A DNA stretch of 64,000 bases from Gillisia limnaea DSM 15749 (GCF_000243235.1 NZ_JH594606.1:1903448-1967447), one strand, 5' to 3'; shown: positions 1 to 9,091, numbered from the stretch's first letter. Notes: a model not told the origin generated them from the sequence alone. Numbers and translations: made by a program.

Positions 1-1706
1 GACAAATTGTTCGCGAAATTGATGCCCTTGGTGGTTATAGCGGATTGGTGAGTGACACCAGTGCCATTCAGTTTAAAATGCTCAATAAATCCAAAGGTCC
101 TGCCATGTGGAGCCCCAGGGTTCAAAGTGATAGAATGATGTTTGCTGAACACTGGAGATTGCGGCTTGAGAATACTGCAAATCTTGATTTTTATCAGGAA
201 ATGGTGGCCGGTTTAATCGTGGAAGAAAATAGAATAGCCGGGGTGCGAACTTCTCTTGGACTTGAAGTAAGGGCGAAATCTGTGGTGCTTACAAACGGTA
301 CATTTTTAAATGGCCTCATTCATATTGGAGATAAAAATTTTGGTGGCGGTCGGTCAGGGGAAAGAGCTGCTACGGGAATAACAGAAGAACTTGTTCAGCT
401 TGGATTTGAATCCGGCAGAATGAAAACCGGAACACCTCCGCGAGTTGATGGGCGTTCATTGGATTATTCAAAAATGGTGGATCAACCCGGTGATGAAATT
501 CCTTCCAAATTCTCTTATCTGGATGAAACAAAACCTCTGGCAAAACAACGTTCCTGTTTCATGACATATACCTCCAATGAGGTGCATAATATATTGAAAG
601 AAGGTTTTGACCGTTCTCCAATGTTCAACGGTAGGATTAAAAGTATTGGGCCAAGATATTGCCCGTCTATAGAAGATAAGATCAATAGGTTTGCCGATAA
701 GGACAGGCATCAATTATTTGTTGAGCCTGAAGGTTGGAATACGGTAGAGATGTATGTAAATGGGTTTTCAACTTCCCTTCCTGAAGATGTTCAGTACAAA
801 GCTTTAAAATCTGTAGCCGGATTTGAAAAAGTGAAATTTTTTAGACCGGGATATGCTATTGAATACGATTATTTTCCACCTACTCAGTTAAAGCATACCC
901 TGGAAACAAAATTGGTTGAAGGCTTATTTTTTGCCGGTCAAATCAATGGAACTACCGGTTATGAGGAAGCAGCCTCCCAGGGTTTGATGGCCGGTATAAA
1001 TGCCGCGCTAAAAGTTCAGGAAAGAGATCCTTTTATTTTGAAAAGAGACGAAGCTTATATCGGGGTTCTGGTTGATGATTTAATCACAAAAGGAACCGAG
1101 GAGCCTTACCGGATGTTTACTTCCAGAGCAGAATACAGGACGTTGCTTCGGCAGGATAATGCCGATTTCAGGTTAACTGAAAAATCCTATAAATTAGGGT
1201 TGGCTGGTGAAAAAAGGATGCGAAAAATGGAAGAGAAGAAAGAGAAATCTTTTGGGTTCGTGAATTTTTTAAAAGAAACAAGTGTGGTTCCAGAATTTTC
1301 AAACCCTGTTTTAGAGTCAAAAGATTCTGCCGTAATGAAACAAAGCGATAAGATTTTTAAGATCTTTTCCAGACCAAATATTACGATGGAGGATGTTAAA
1401 ACATTTCCCGGGGTAAAGGAATATGTAGCAGAACATGATTTGAATGAAGAGATGCTGGAGCAAACTGAGATTCAAATAAAGTATTCCGGATATATAGATA
1501 AGGAAAAGAATAACGCCGATAAGTTACATCGTTTAGAAGAGGTTAAGATTCCTAAAAATTTCGATTATTCTCACATTAAATCCATGTCTTATGAAGCTCG
1601 TGAAAAGCTGAATAGGATCCAACCTGTTACAGTGTCCCAGGCTTCAAGAATAAGCGGTGTGAGTCCTAGCGATGTTTCGGTTCTATTGGTTTATATGGGA
1701 AGATAA
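1..1706 (+). CDS. mnmG: MnmG (GidA), tRNA uridine-34 carboxymethylaminomethyl-modifying enzyme, 5'-truncated
   Basis: FAD-dependent subunit of the MnmE-MnmG complex, which installs carboxymethylaminomethyl on wobble U34 of several tRNAs in the cytoplasm. The reading frame is open from base 3 (reads QIVREIDALGG, a typical MnmG segment), so the gene begins before the window. About 568 residues are present and the N-terminal FAD Rossmann glycine motif is missing. Seen here are the family segments GTPPRVDGR, RYCPSIEDKI, GLFFAGQINGTTGYEEAASQG and the C-terminal helical MnmE/tRNA-binding part ending in SRISGVSPSDVSVLL. A TTG at 45 is not the real start. The frame is intact to the stop. The next element downstream is a parS site. 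Confidence 0.97.
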   Translation, partial: QIVREIDALGGYSGLVSDTSAIQFKMLNKSKGPAMWSPRVQSDRMMFAEHWRLRLENTANLDFYQEMVAGLIVEENRIAGVRTSLGLEVRAKSVVLTNGTFLNGLIHIGDKNFGGGRSGERAATGITEELVQLGFESGRMKTGTPPRVDGRSLDYSKMVDQPGDEIPSKFSYLDETKPLAKQRSCFMTYTSNEVHNILKEGFDRSPMFNGRIKSIGPRYCPSIEDKINRFADKDRHQLFVEPEGWNTVEMYVNGFSTSLPEDVQYKALKSVAGFEKVKFFRPGYAIEYDYFPPTQLKHTLETKLVEGLFFAGQINGTTGYEEAASQGLMAGINAALKVQERDPFILKRDEAYIGVLVDDLITKGTEEPYRMFTSRAEYRTLLRQDNADFRLTEKSYKLGLAGEKRMRKMEEKKEKSFGFVNFLKETSVVPEFSNPVLESKDSAVMKQSDKIFKIFSRPNITMEDVKTFPGVKEYVAEHDLNEEMLEQTEIQIKYSGYIDKEKNNADKLHRLEEVKIPKNFDYSHIKSMSYEAREKLNRIQPVTVSQASRISGVSPSDVSVLLVYMGR

Positions 1707-1714
1707 AAACAGAT

Positions 1715-1730
1715 TGTTTCACGTGGAACA
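1715..1730. promoter_or_regulatory. parS centromere site (ParB binding)
   Basis: The 16 bases TGTTTCACGTGGAACA are the exact reverse complement of the classical parS sequence TGTTCCACGTGAAACA. The site lies 8 bp after the mnmG stop codon, in a non-coding gap. ParB-family proteins load at such sites to organise the origin region for segregation. parS sites cluster near oriC, and mnmG (gidA) is often origin-proximal, so position and sequence agree. No parA or parB gene is visible in this window. Confidence 0.85.
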
Positions 1731-1775
1731 ATTTTGAAATATGTTTTATTTTAAAAAAGTACAGCAATAAATTCA

Positions 1776-2639
1776 ATGATAGAATCCGGTATACAAAATA
1801 AAAATTCAGTTTTTATCTCGTGTAAAGATCATACGGTTTCAAAGGAACAATTCGATTTGTTATTTGACCCTGAAAAACAAATGCTTGCTACTTTTCCCAA
1901 ACCTGATTTAAAAAAAATCCCCGGATATTACAAAAGCGAAGATTACATTTCACATACCGATTCCAAAAAATCTTTGATAGAGAAGATCTATCATCAGGTT
2001 AAAAAACACATGCTTTTAAAAAAGCTGAAATGGATAGAAAGAAAAGTTACGGAAAAAGGAACTATTCTGGACATTGGAGCTGGAACAGGTGATTTTTTAA
2101 ACGAGGCAAAAAAGAGGGGATGGAAAGTTCACGGAATAGAGCCCGATAAAAAAGCCCGAAAAAGAGCTTTGGAAAAAGGAATTAAATTGTCTGTAAATTC
2201 CCACAACTTCAAGTCGGAAAAATTTGATGTAATAACGATGTGGCATGTTCTTGAACATGTATACGATTTAAAAAGTCAGATAATCGAATTGGAACACCTT
2301 CTCAAGAAAAATGGATTATTGATAATTGCGGTTCCAAATTATAAGAGTTATGATGCCCAATATTACGAAGAATTTTGGGCAGCTTACGATGTCCCCCGGC
2401 ATCTTTGGCATTTTTCGCAACAAAGCTTTAAACACCTTTTTTCGGGATACGGGTTTAAACAGACCGATCTCAAACCATTAATTTTTGATTCCTTTTATGT
2501 AAGCCTTCTTTCCGAAAAATATAAAACAGGGACAAGCAATTTTTTAAAAGCAATTGCAATCGGGTTTAAATCGAATTTTAAAGCGCGATCAACTACAGAG
2601 TATTCCTCGTTGGTGTATTTCTTCCGAAAATCAAAATAA
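1776..2639 (+). CDS. Class I SAM-dependent methyltransferase
   Basis: 287 residues. The SAM-binding motif I is clear at about residues 97-105 (ILDIGAGTG), followed by an acidic end of strand 2 (GIEPD) and the post-motif region VITMWHVLEHV typical of Methyltransf_11/23-like enzymes. The first 60 residues form an N-terminal extension ahead of the Rossmann fold. The substrate cannot be read from sequence; small-molecule, lipid or protein targets are all possible. It lies 69 bp after mnmG with the parS site between them. Codon use looks like its neighbours. Confidence 0.85.
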   Translation: MIESGIQNKNSVFISCKDHTVSKEQFDLLFDPEKQMLATFPKPDLKKIPGYYKSEDYISHTDSKKSLIEKIYHQVKKHMLLKKLKWIERKVTEKGTILDIGAGTGDFLNEAKKRGWKVHGIEPDKKARKRALEKGIKLSVNSHNFKSEKFDVITMWHVLEHVYDLKSQIIELEHLLKKNGLLIIAVPNYKSYDAQYYEEFWAAYDVPRHLWHFSQQSFKHLFSGYGFKQTDLKPLIFDSFYVSLLSEKYKTGTSNFLKAIAIGFKSNFKARSTTEYSSLVYFFRKSK

Positions 2640-2864
2640 AACTCATTTTAAGCTGTTTTAAGCGATTATTGGCTTAATCAATAACCTGCACCTAGTTTTT
2701 CGTCTGGAAATTGACCTGAGAAGCTTGCATCAATGCGTTTTCTATTTCAATTTACTATTTTTGCGACCGTTACTATAGAATTTAATTATAATTAGTAATT
2801 TCGAAAATTAATTATTTTTTACAATCTTACTTTGTTACTTTTGCGGCTAAACAAAATTAAAATC
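2640..2864. promoter_or_regulatory. Intergenic region with two Bacteroidota -7 promoter elements
   Basis: This 225-nt gap has no convincing gene. It contains two matches to the Bacteroidota -7 element TAnnTTTG: TATTTTTG at 2756-2763 and TACTTTTG at 2836-2843. The second ends 21 nt before the start codon of the OmpH-like lipoprotein and is the likely main promoter. Neither has a clean -33 TTTG at the usual distance. Confidence 0.5.
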
Positions 2865-3374
2865 ATGAAAAAATTAATATTGGTAGTTTTAGTAGCTGCC
2901 GGTCTTACAAGTTGTAATCAGGAAAAAACCGCGTATGTAGATACGACCAAACTTATTCAGGAATATAAGGAGATGAAAGATGTGGAATCTGAATTCACAT
3001 CAAAATCCGACAGGATCAAAGGAGAATTGGATTCTTTGGCTCAAAGTTTCCAGGCAGAAGTTCAGGCATACCAGGAAAATATGAGTACGTTATCTACTGC
3101 TCAAAGACAGGAAAAAGAGCAGGAATTAATGCAAAAGCAGCAAACTATTCAGCAGCAGCAACAAATGATGGGTAATCAATTGCGCAGTGAAAGCGACGCG
3201 GTAATCGATTCTATCGTGAATAAGGTGAAGGACTACGTGAAAGTATATGGTGAAGAGAATGATTACACCTATATTTTTGGTTCAAACGAATCTGCAAATA
3301 TTATGTATGCTGAAGAAGGTTTGGATATCACAGAGGTAATCCTTGAAAAACTTAATGAAGGTTATAAAGAATAA
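2865..3374 (+). CDS. OmpH/Skp-family periplasmic chaperone-like lipoprotein
   Basis: 169 residues from the ATG at 2865. An earlier in-frame non-ATG start at 2832 would lie inside the promoter element and is rejected. Residues 1-17 form a lipoprotein signal peptide with lipobox LTSC (Cys17). The mature part is an OmpH/Skp-like protein: a short N-terminal strand segment (TAYVDTTKLIQEYKEM), a long Gln/Glu-rich coiled coil (about residues 40-125), then a C-terminal strand region ending ITEVILEKLNEGYKE. Skp-type proteins hold unfolded outer-membrane proteins in the periplasm. Lipid anchoring differs from soluble E. coli Skp. It is transcribed alone and ends at a strong terminator. Confidence 0.85.
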   Translation: MKKLILVVLVAAGLTSCNQEKTAYVDTTKLIQEYKEMKDVESEFTSKSDRIKGELDSLAQSFQAEVQAYQENMSTLSTAQRQEKEQELMQKQQTIQQQQQMMGNQLRSESDAVIDSIVNKVKDYVKVYGEENDYTYIFGSNESANIMYAEEGLDITEVILEKLNEGYKE

Positions 3375-3404
3375 ATTATTTCTTTAGTCCCCCCTTTAGC
3401 ACAT

Positions 3405-3444
3405 AAAAAAAACGCATCAGGCTATAAGTCTGATGCGTTTTTTT
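3405..3444 (+). terminator. Rho-independent terminator after the OmpH-like gene
   Basis: Perfect stem CGCATCAG/CTGATGCG with a 9-nt loop, flanked by an A-run before and a T-run after. The A/T flanks make it usable in both directions, so it probably also ends transcripts of the minus-strand DoxX-like gene. Confidence 0.93.
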
Positions 3445-3485
3445 ATATGGAAAATTGAAGTTGAGTCTAAGTTTCTGGTTATAAT

Positions 3486-3881
3486 TTAGGAAAGAATATA
3501 TACACCAAAAATAACCACTATAAAATATCCACAAATGGTAAAAGCTCCAACATAATCTTTCGCCACTCTTTGTCCGAACAATAACATTAACAAAGTGATT
3601 GCCGCTAATATACAGGTGTAAAGTGCGAAAAGAAGTTCTCCGGTTGTGATCAATTGAAAGATCCCAACAACAGCCAAAATACCTGTTATTACCTCAAGAA
3701 TTAGTATGGTACCTACCATCAAAGGTACCTGCCCGGCTAAAAATGTTTTAGAAAAATGTTCCTTAAGCCATCCTGTATTTCCTTTCCAGTCGGTTATTTT
3801 ATCGATTCCGGATTGTAAAAACGTGATAAGAATAAAGACGAGAATTAAGATCTCCGTAATATAGGTTTGAAGGTTTAGCAT
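3486..3881 (-). CDS. DoxX-like small integral membrane protein
   Basis: 131 residues, almost entirely hydrophobic with about four membrane-spanning segments (around residues 8-24, 50-72, 80-103, 108-130). The pattern, with TFLQSGIDKITDWKGNTGWLKEHFSKT after the first helix, resembles the DoxX/DoxD family of small membrane proteins. The biochemical role of this branch is not established. It starts 10 bp after the holB stop on the same strand, so the two are probably co-transcribed. Confidence 0.7.
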   Translation of the reverse strand: MLNLQTYITEILILVFILITFLQSGIDKITDWKGNTGWLKEHFSKTFLAGQVPLMVGTILILEVITGILAVVGIFQLITTGELLFALYTCILAAITLLMLLFGQRVAKDYVGAFTICGYFIVVIFGVYILS

Positions 3882-3891
3882 ATTTTAACGA

Positions 3892-5046
3892 TTAAGCTGC
3901 TTTTTGATGTAAAAGTCGGGTTAGTTTTATTGATAAGTCTGTAAGTATGATTTTTGCATTTCCATTTCGTTCAATATGATACATGGCATCCTGGATTTCA
4001 GAAGTGATCGCTAAAATATTTGCACCATGTATAAAAGGGGCAAATTTTTCCATCTTGAAAGTAGCCGATTTCGGTTGTAGATAGACCAGGTCTTTTGCAT
4101 TATAATTGAACATTAAAGCTTGTCTGAAAAAATCAAGACAATAGGCTAAAAAGCTTTTTTGGGTTTCACGGCCAATTCCTGCAATTTCTGCACTCCAATC
4201 TATCAAATCATGAATTGCGGCTTTATTGCCTTTTGCTTTAAAAGCACTTCGCACCCAGGAAATGAACCAGATTTCAAATTGTTCATCGCCGGAATCATTT
4301 TTTAAAATATGCAGTGCCTGCGCAAAATTTCCATTGGCCTGGATGGCAATTTTTTTTGCTGAAAGAGCATCAATTTTCTTGTTTTTCTCTAATTCCTGAG
4401 CAATTACCGTTTCGGCAAGCGGAGGAAATCGAAGAATTTGACAACGGGATCTTATGGTTTGAATAATTTGCTCCTCGTCTTCGGCTATTAAAATAAACAG
4501 AGTTTTATCCGGTGGTTCCTCGATAAGTTTTAAAAGTTTATTGGAACAGGCTGTATTCATTTTATCGGCCATCCAGATAAGCATCACTTTATAACCACCT
4601 TCATAGGATTTTAGCGAAAGGGATTTTACAATTTCCTGCGCTTCATCCACACCTAATTGTCCTTGTTTATTATCAATTCCAAGCTTGAGGTACCAGTCAA
4701 AAAGACTCCCGTAGGGATTCTCATGGATAAATTCCCGCCAGGAATCCATAAAATTTCCCGAAACTGGGTGCTTTTTTATGGTATCTGTTGTTGCTACAGG
4801 AAACGCGAAATGAAGGTCCGGATGGGCTAATTTTTTAAACCTGCTATTACAGGACTGTATTCCGGAGATGTTTTCACCACCTGAATTTTCGCATAAAATA
4901 TATTGGGCATAGGCGATTGCCATGGGGAGTATCCCGCTGCCATGATTTCCGGTAAATAGTTGTGCATGTGGAATGCGTCCTCTATCTGCGGTAGTGGTTA
5001 AATGATTTTTGATGTGGGGTAAGCCTAAAACTTCAGAAAAAAGCAT
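3892..5046 (-). CDS. holB: DNA polymerase III subunit delta' (clamp loader)
   Basis: 384 residues from the ATG at 5046. The longer frame from 5145 adds 33 residues with no family resemblance, whereas MLFSEVLGLPHIKNHL is the usual start in this lineage. Delta' is a clamp-loader subunit that helps load the sliding clamp during replication. AAA+-like features: a degenerate P-loop (GNHGSGILP, lacking the Walker lysine as expected for a non-hydrolysing subunit), and the downstream SLKSYEGGYKVMLIWMADKMNTACSNKLLKLIEEPP segment read in two parts, with sensor region IRSRCQIL. A -7 element lies only 3 nt upstream of the ATG. Confidence 0.92.
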   Translation of the reverse strand: MLFSEVLGLPHIKNHLTTTADRGRIPHAQLFTGNHGSGILPMAIAYAQYILCENSGGENISGIQSCNSRFKKLAHPDLHFAFPVATTDTIKKHPVSGNFMDSWREFIHENPYGSLFDWYLKLGIDNKQGQLGVDEAQEIVKSLSLKSYEGGYKVMLIWMADKMNTACSNKLLKLIEEPPDKTLFILIAEDEEQIIQTIRSRCQILRFPPLAETVIAQELEKNKKIDALSAKKIAIQANGNFAQALHILKNDSGDEQFEIWFISWVRSAFKAKGNKAAIHDLIDWSAEIAGIGRETQKSFLAYCLDFFRQALMFNYNAKDLVYLQPKSATFKMEKFAPFIHGANILAITSEIQDAMYHIERNGNAKIILTDLSIKLTRLLHQKAA

Positions 5047-5049
5047 AAG

Positions 5050-5057
5050 CAAAGATA
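5050..5057 (-). promoter_or_regulatory. -7 promoter element of holB (near-leaderless)
   Basis: TATCTTTG on the minus strand, matching TAnnTTTG. Only 3 nt separate its last G from the holB ATG, so a start site at the usual distance would yield a leaderless or nearly leaderless transcript. No clear -33 TTG was found. Confidence 0.45.
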
Positions 5058-5209
5058 AAATTAATCTCCACTTTATATCTTCAGAAAAATTTATATTTGT
5101 AATATACATACCCCCTAAAAAATGGCCAAATAAGGATCTGGTCAAATAACTGAAGAAATTTAATTAATTATTCCCGATAATGTCGCGGAACTATAGACAC
5201 TAAAAGAAG

Positions 5210-6397
5210 ATGAAAACAATTGACGATTTTAATTTTAAAAACAAACGAGCATTAATTCGCGTAGATTTTAATGTTCCTGTAGATAAAGACGGGAAGGTAG
5301 GTGATGCTAACAGGATTGAAGCTGCTAAACCTACGATTGAAAAAATATTAAAAGACGGCGGAAGCGTTGTTTTAATGTCTCATTTAGGAAGGCCAGAGAA
5401 CAATGAATCCAAGTATTCTCTTGAGCAAATTGTTGGAAAGGTATCTGAAGTTCTTGGCGTAGATGTAAAATTTGTAAACAATTGTGTAGGGGAAGTTGCA
5501 GAGAAGGCCGCCAATAACTTAAAACCTGGTGAGGTTCTTTTACTTGAAAATCTTAGATATCATAAAGAGGAGACAGAAGGAGATTCAGATTTTGCCAAAC
5601 AACTTTCAAAACTTGGAGATATCTATGTAAATGATGCTTTTGGAACAGCCCACAGGGCTCATGCTTCTACCACTGTTGTCGCAAAATATTTTGAAGATAA
5701 ATGTTTTGGATATTTGCTTCAAAAGGAAATTGAAAGTTTGAATAAGGTCTTAAAATCTGCAGAGAAACCTGTAACTGCAATTTTAGGAGGTGCTAAAGTT
5801 TCTTCAAAAATTACCGTAATAGAGAATATTCTTGGAAAAGTTGACCATCTTATTATTGGTGGAGGAATGGCTTTTACCTTTATAAAAGCTCGTGGAGGAA
5901 ATGTAGGAAGTTCACTAATTGAAGAAGATAAACAGGAGCTGGCATTGGAAATTCTTGCAAAAGCAGAAAAAATGGGTGTGGAGATCCATTTGCCAATTGA
6001 TTCTGTGATTGCCGACAGTTTTTCTGAATTGGCCAATACCAATATCACTCCCATAGACAATATTCCAGATGGATGGATGGGACTTGATGCAGGCCCAAAA
6101 ACCATTGAAAGTTTTTCTAATGTGATCGCTAAATCTAAAACCATACTTTGGAATGGCCCTATAGGTGTTTTTGAGATGGATGCTTTTTCAAAAGGAACAA
6201 TAGAACTTGGAAAAGCTATTGGACAAGCTACTAAAAATGGTGCATTTTCTCTGGTTGGTGGAGGGGATTCGGTTTCTGCTGTGAAAAAATTTGGTCTTGA
6301 AGATCAAATGAGTTATGTTTCTACCGGAGGTGGTGCTATGCTTGAAATGCTGGAAGGAAAATCCTTGCCCGGGATCGAGGCAATTTCCGGAGAGTAG
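5210..6397 (+). CDS. pgk: Phosphoglycerate kinase
   Basis: 395 residues, normal length. Catalyses the reversible transfer between 1,3-bisphosphoglycerate/ADP and 3-phosphoglycerate/ATP in cytoplasmic glycolysis. Signatures: RVDFNVP near the N terminus, LMSHLGRP, RAHASTT at the substrate cleft, then the nucleotide domain with GGGDSVSAVKKFG and the C-terminal STGGGAMLEMLEGKSLPGI split across the hinge helix. The start ATG is followed directly by the conserved KTIDDFNFKNKRALIRVDFN segment. It is divergent from holB and appears to head an operon with mltD (48 bp) and the DUF4837 gene (23 bp). Confidence 0.98.
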   Translation: MKTIDDFNFKNKRALIRVDFNVPVDKDGKVGDANRIEAAKPTIEKILKDGGSVVLMSHLGRPENNESKYSLEQIVGKVSEVLGVDVKFVNNCVGEVAEKAANNLKPGEVLLLENLRYHKEETEGDSDFAKQLSKLGDIYVNDAFGTAHRAHASTTVVAKYFEDKCFGYLLQKEIESLNKVLKSAEKPVTAILGGAKVSSKITVIENILGKVDHLIIGGGMAFTFIKARGGNVGSSLIEEDKQELALEILAKAEKMGVEIHLPIDSVIADSFSELANTNITPIDNIPDGWMGLDAGPKTIESFSNVIAKSKTILWNGPIGVFEMDAFSKGTIELGKAIGQATKNGAFSLVGGGDSVSAVKKFGLEDQMSYVSTGGGAMLEMLEGKSLPGIEAISGE

Positions 6398-6445
6398 GTA
6401 CTAAAATTTAAAAAAATCCGTTCTCAACCATAATACAACGGCGAA

Positions 6446-8038
6446 ATGAAAAAAACGATCTCTTTCCTGATGTTGTTTGTTTTTTTAGGTGTCTATGCTC
6501 AAAAACCAAATAAACAAATAAATACGGCCAAGGCTAATAATACTCAGAAAGCAAATTTCAGGGTTCAGGTTTTTGAAAAAAAGGACAGCAGCAGCATAAA
6601 ATTGCTAAAACCGGATCCCGAATTTAAAAACCGATTGCCTATAGGGGCAAAAGTTGATGAACTATCAAATTTTCAAGACCTGCCAAAGGCTGCAGCCATA
6701 GATTCGGTTTGGAAATCAGAGTTGTTGAATTCAGATCTTTTTGAAAAGATGCAACGCGAGATCCGGGAACAGGACTATTCTGAAGTGGTCTATAAAGAAT
6801 TGCCTACAGATACCTTAAAAGCAAGACTTGCAAAATTAAATGCACGAACTCCTTTCAATGTAGAGTATAATCCAATTCTGGAAAGCGTAATAAAATCTTA
6901 TTTAAAGCGCAATAAGAAGTCTATGGAGCGTCTAATGGCTTTAAGCGAATATTATTTCCCAATGTTCGAACAGCAATTGGACAGGTATGATGTTCCACTG
7001 GAAATTAAATATCTGGCCATCGTGGAATCTGCTTTAAATCCCAGGGCCAAATCTCATATGGGAGCTACAGGACTCTGGCAGTTTATGTTTGCAACCGGAA
7101 AAATGCAGGGTCTGGATGTGAGTTCTTATGTAGACGAACGAATGGATCCAATTATGGCTACAGAAGCCGCGGTGCAATACCTTGCCAGTCTTTACCGCAC
7201 CTTTGGGGACTGGGACATGGTGCTGGCATCGTATAATTCCGGTCCGGGAAATGTTTCCAAAGCCATCCGTCGTAGTGGGGGATCTACCAATTATTGGAAA
7301 TTACGTTCCTATTTACCAAGAGAAACCGCGGGATATGTTCCAGCGTTCCTGGCTACATTATATTTATTTGAATATGCAGAGGAACATGGTTTCCAGCCTG
7401 AAAAGCCTGAATTGGCATTTTTTGAAACCGATACCATCCACGTGAAACAATTGCTTACTTTCGATCATATATCAAAGGTAACCGGGGTAGAAAAGGAGAT
7501 GTTGCAGTTTTTAAATCCCAGTTATAAACTGGATATCATTCCTTATGTTGAAGATGAAGCCTATGCGCTCCGGATGCCTAGAAAAAGCGTTGGAATGTTT
7601 GTAAATAACGAGGATGCTATTTATAATTTCGCTAAAACCGAGTTGGTAGTAAATGAAAAAGCAATGCCAACTTATGTTGAAGCTGAAGACAAGGTGAGAT
7701 ATCGTGTAAAAAGTGGTGATTATCTTGGAAAGATCGCTCAAAAATATGGTGTAGGAATTAGCAGTATAAAGAGCTGGAATAGCCTTAGCGGAAACAACTT
7801 AAGGGTGGGTCAATATCTTACTATTTATTCCCGAAAGCCCGTGAGCCTTGCAAGTTCTGCCAATGAAAGATCTAACAATACAACCGAAACAAAATCATAT
7901 ACAGTCAAAAGCGGAGACTCTCTCTGGAGTATCTCTAAGAAGTTCCCTGGAATTACGGTACAAAATTTGAGGAGTTGGAATGGAATAACCAATACAAACC
8001 TTAAACCAGGGACGGTCCTAAAACTTTCACGAGGATAG
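6446..8038 (+). CDS. mltD: MltD-like membrane-bound lytic murein transglycosylase with two LysM domains
   Basis: 530 residues. Cleaves peptidoglycan glycan strands to 1,6-anhydro ends in the periplasm. An N-terminal signal peptide ends near VYAQ (residue 19). The SLT catalytic domain covers roughly residues 155-330 with the catalytic-Glu motif ESALNPRAKSHMGATGLWQ at about residue 194 and the later YNSGPGNV motif. Two LysM peptidoglycan-binding modules follow, near residues 415-458 (YRVKSGDYLGKIAQKYGV) and 484-528 (YTVKSGDSLWSISKKFPG). It follows pgk by 48 bp. No lipobox cysteine is present, unlike E. coli MltD. Confidence 0.92.
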   Translation: MKKTISFLMLFVFLGVYAQKPNKQINTAKANNTQKANFRVQVFEKKDSSSIKLLKPDPEFKNRLPIGAKVDELSNFQDLPKAAAIDSVWKSELLNSDLFEKMQREIREQDYSEVVYKELPTDTLKARLAKLNARTPFNVEYNPILESVIKSYLKRNKKSMERLMALSEYYFPMFEQQLDRYDVPLEIKYLAIVESALNPRAKSHMGATGLWQFMFATGKMQGLDVSSYVDERMDPIMATEAAVQYLASLYRTFGDWDMVLASYNSGPGNVSKAIRRSGGSTNYWKLRSYLPRETAGYVPAFLATLYLFEYAEEHGFQPEKPELAFFETDTIHVKQLLTFDHISKVTGVEKEMLQFLNPSYKLDIIPYVEDEAYALRMPRKSVGMFVNNEDAIYNFAKTELVVNEKAMPTYVEAEDKVRYRVKSGDYLGKIAQKYGVGISSIKSWNSLSGNNLRVGQYLTIYSRKPVSLASSANERSNNTTETKSYTVKSGDSLWSISKKFPGITVQNLRSWNGITNTNLKPGTVLKLSRG

Positions 8039-8061
8039 GAGCTTCTTTTAAAAACCAGTAT

Positions 8062-9042
8062 ATGAAGAATTTTATATTCTTTGGAATGATTGCAGCCTCA
8101 CTTTTTGTAAGCTGTAATGATTCTGAAAATCAGAATGAAATTATCCTTACAAATTCCTCAGGAAACATCAATAACGTTTCTGTAATAATTGAAAATGAAA
8201 AATGGGAAGGACAGGTAGGTGAGGCTCTTCGTAAAAATCTGGCTGCAGCCGTAGATGGATTGCCGCAGGAAGAACCCTTATTTTCTTTGAACCAAATGCC
8301 TCCGGAAGCCTTTTCCGGATTTGTGCGAAAAAACAGATTGTTCGTAAAAATCGAATCTGATAAACCTGCAAATTTTAAGGTTTTTAATGATCCTTTCGCC
8401 CATCCTCAAACCGGAATTTTAATCTCCGGAAATAACCCACAGGAAATAGTAGATCAAATCAATAAACACTCAGATAGTATCATCGATATTTTGAAGACTA
8501 CCGAAGTAAAGGAAAAACAACGAAGGATCCATAAATCCCTGAAGAATGATGAGAAGTTGAAAAAGCAATTTGGGGTTTCCCTGAAATTTCCTTCTGCCTA
8601 CAGATACGCGATTGAAGATGAGGATTTCTTTTGGATAAGAAAGGATATCCCAAGCGGTAATATGGAAATTATGGTGTATCAGGTTCCTATAAGTTCCATA
8701 GAAAATGATTCCAGTGTGGTTTCCAATATTATAAGAATGAGGGATTCTATTGGGAAGACGCACATTCCCGGACCTCTTGAAGGAAGCTATATGATCACGG
8801 AGGAGGCGTACGCTCCTTATTTATTTGAAAGTGAGATTGACAAAAAGTTCGCTTACGAAACAAAAGGTACCTGGGAGGTGAAAAATGCATTTATGGCGGG
8901 TCCATTTATCAATTATGCGGTACGTGATAGTGCAAATAACCGATACCTGATTTTGGAAGGTTTTGCATTTTCACCGTCAACAGCAAAACGGGATAATATG
9001 TTTGAACTGGAAGCTATCCTCAAATCGGCGAAAATAGAATAA
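8062..9042 (+). CDS. DUF4837-family lipoprotein
   Basis: 326 residues with a lipoprotein signal peptide, Cys18 in FVSCND. The rest matches my recollection of the DUF4837 family, found in Bacteroidota, and has no known function. A central region reads SLKFPSAYRYAIEDEDFFWIRKD, and the C-terminal part has the recurring GPFINYAVRD segment. It is the last gene of the pgk-mltD operon and ends just before a bidirectional terminator shared with tatA. Genetic coupling to mltD suggests an envelope role, but that is inference. Confidence 0.8.
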   Translation: MKNFIFFGMIAASLFVSCNDSENQNEIILTNSSGNINNVSVIIENEKWEGQVGEALRKNLAAAVDGLPQEEPLFSLNQMPPEAFSGFVRKNRLFVKIESDKPANFKVFNDPFAHPQTGILISGNNPQEIVDQINKHSDSIIDILKTTEVKEKQRRIHKSLKNDEKLKKQFGVSLKFPSAYRYAIEDEDFFWIRKDIPSGNMEIMVYQVPISSIENDSSVVSNIIRMRDSIGKTHIPGPLEGSYMITEEAYAPYLFESEIDKKFAYETKGTWEVKNAFMAGPFINYAVRDSANNRYLILEGFAFSPSTAKRDNMFELEAILKSAKIE

Positions 9043-9073
9043 AAAAAAGCCCAATTTCAAATTGGGCTTTTTT
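9043..9073. terminator. Bidirectional rho-independent terminator between DUF4837 and tatA
   Basis: Stem AGCCCAAT/ATTGGGCT with a 5-nt loop, preceded by an A-run and followed by a T-run, in the gap between two convergent genes. It can end transcripts from both sides. Confidence 0.9.
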
Positions 9074-9091
9074 AAAGGGTTATAGAAAGTA

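Noticed and set aside
2733-2795. 20-codon ORF before the OmpH-like gene
   Set aside because: Spans a promoter element, low complexity; no reason to think it is translated.
5719-6144. 141-codon antisense ORF over pgk
   Set aside because: Fully inside a strongly conserved gene, no family resemblance, expected from codon bias on the reverse strand.
7182-7445. 87-codon ORF inside mltD
   Set aside because: Alternative frame in the SLT domain, no resemblance to known proteins.
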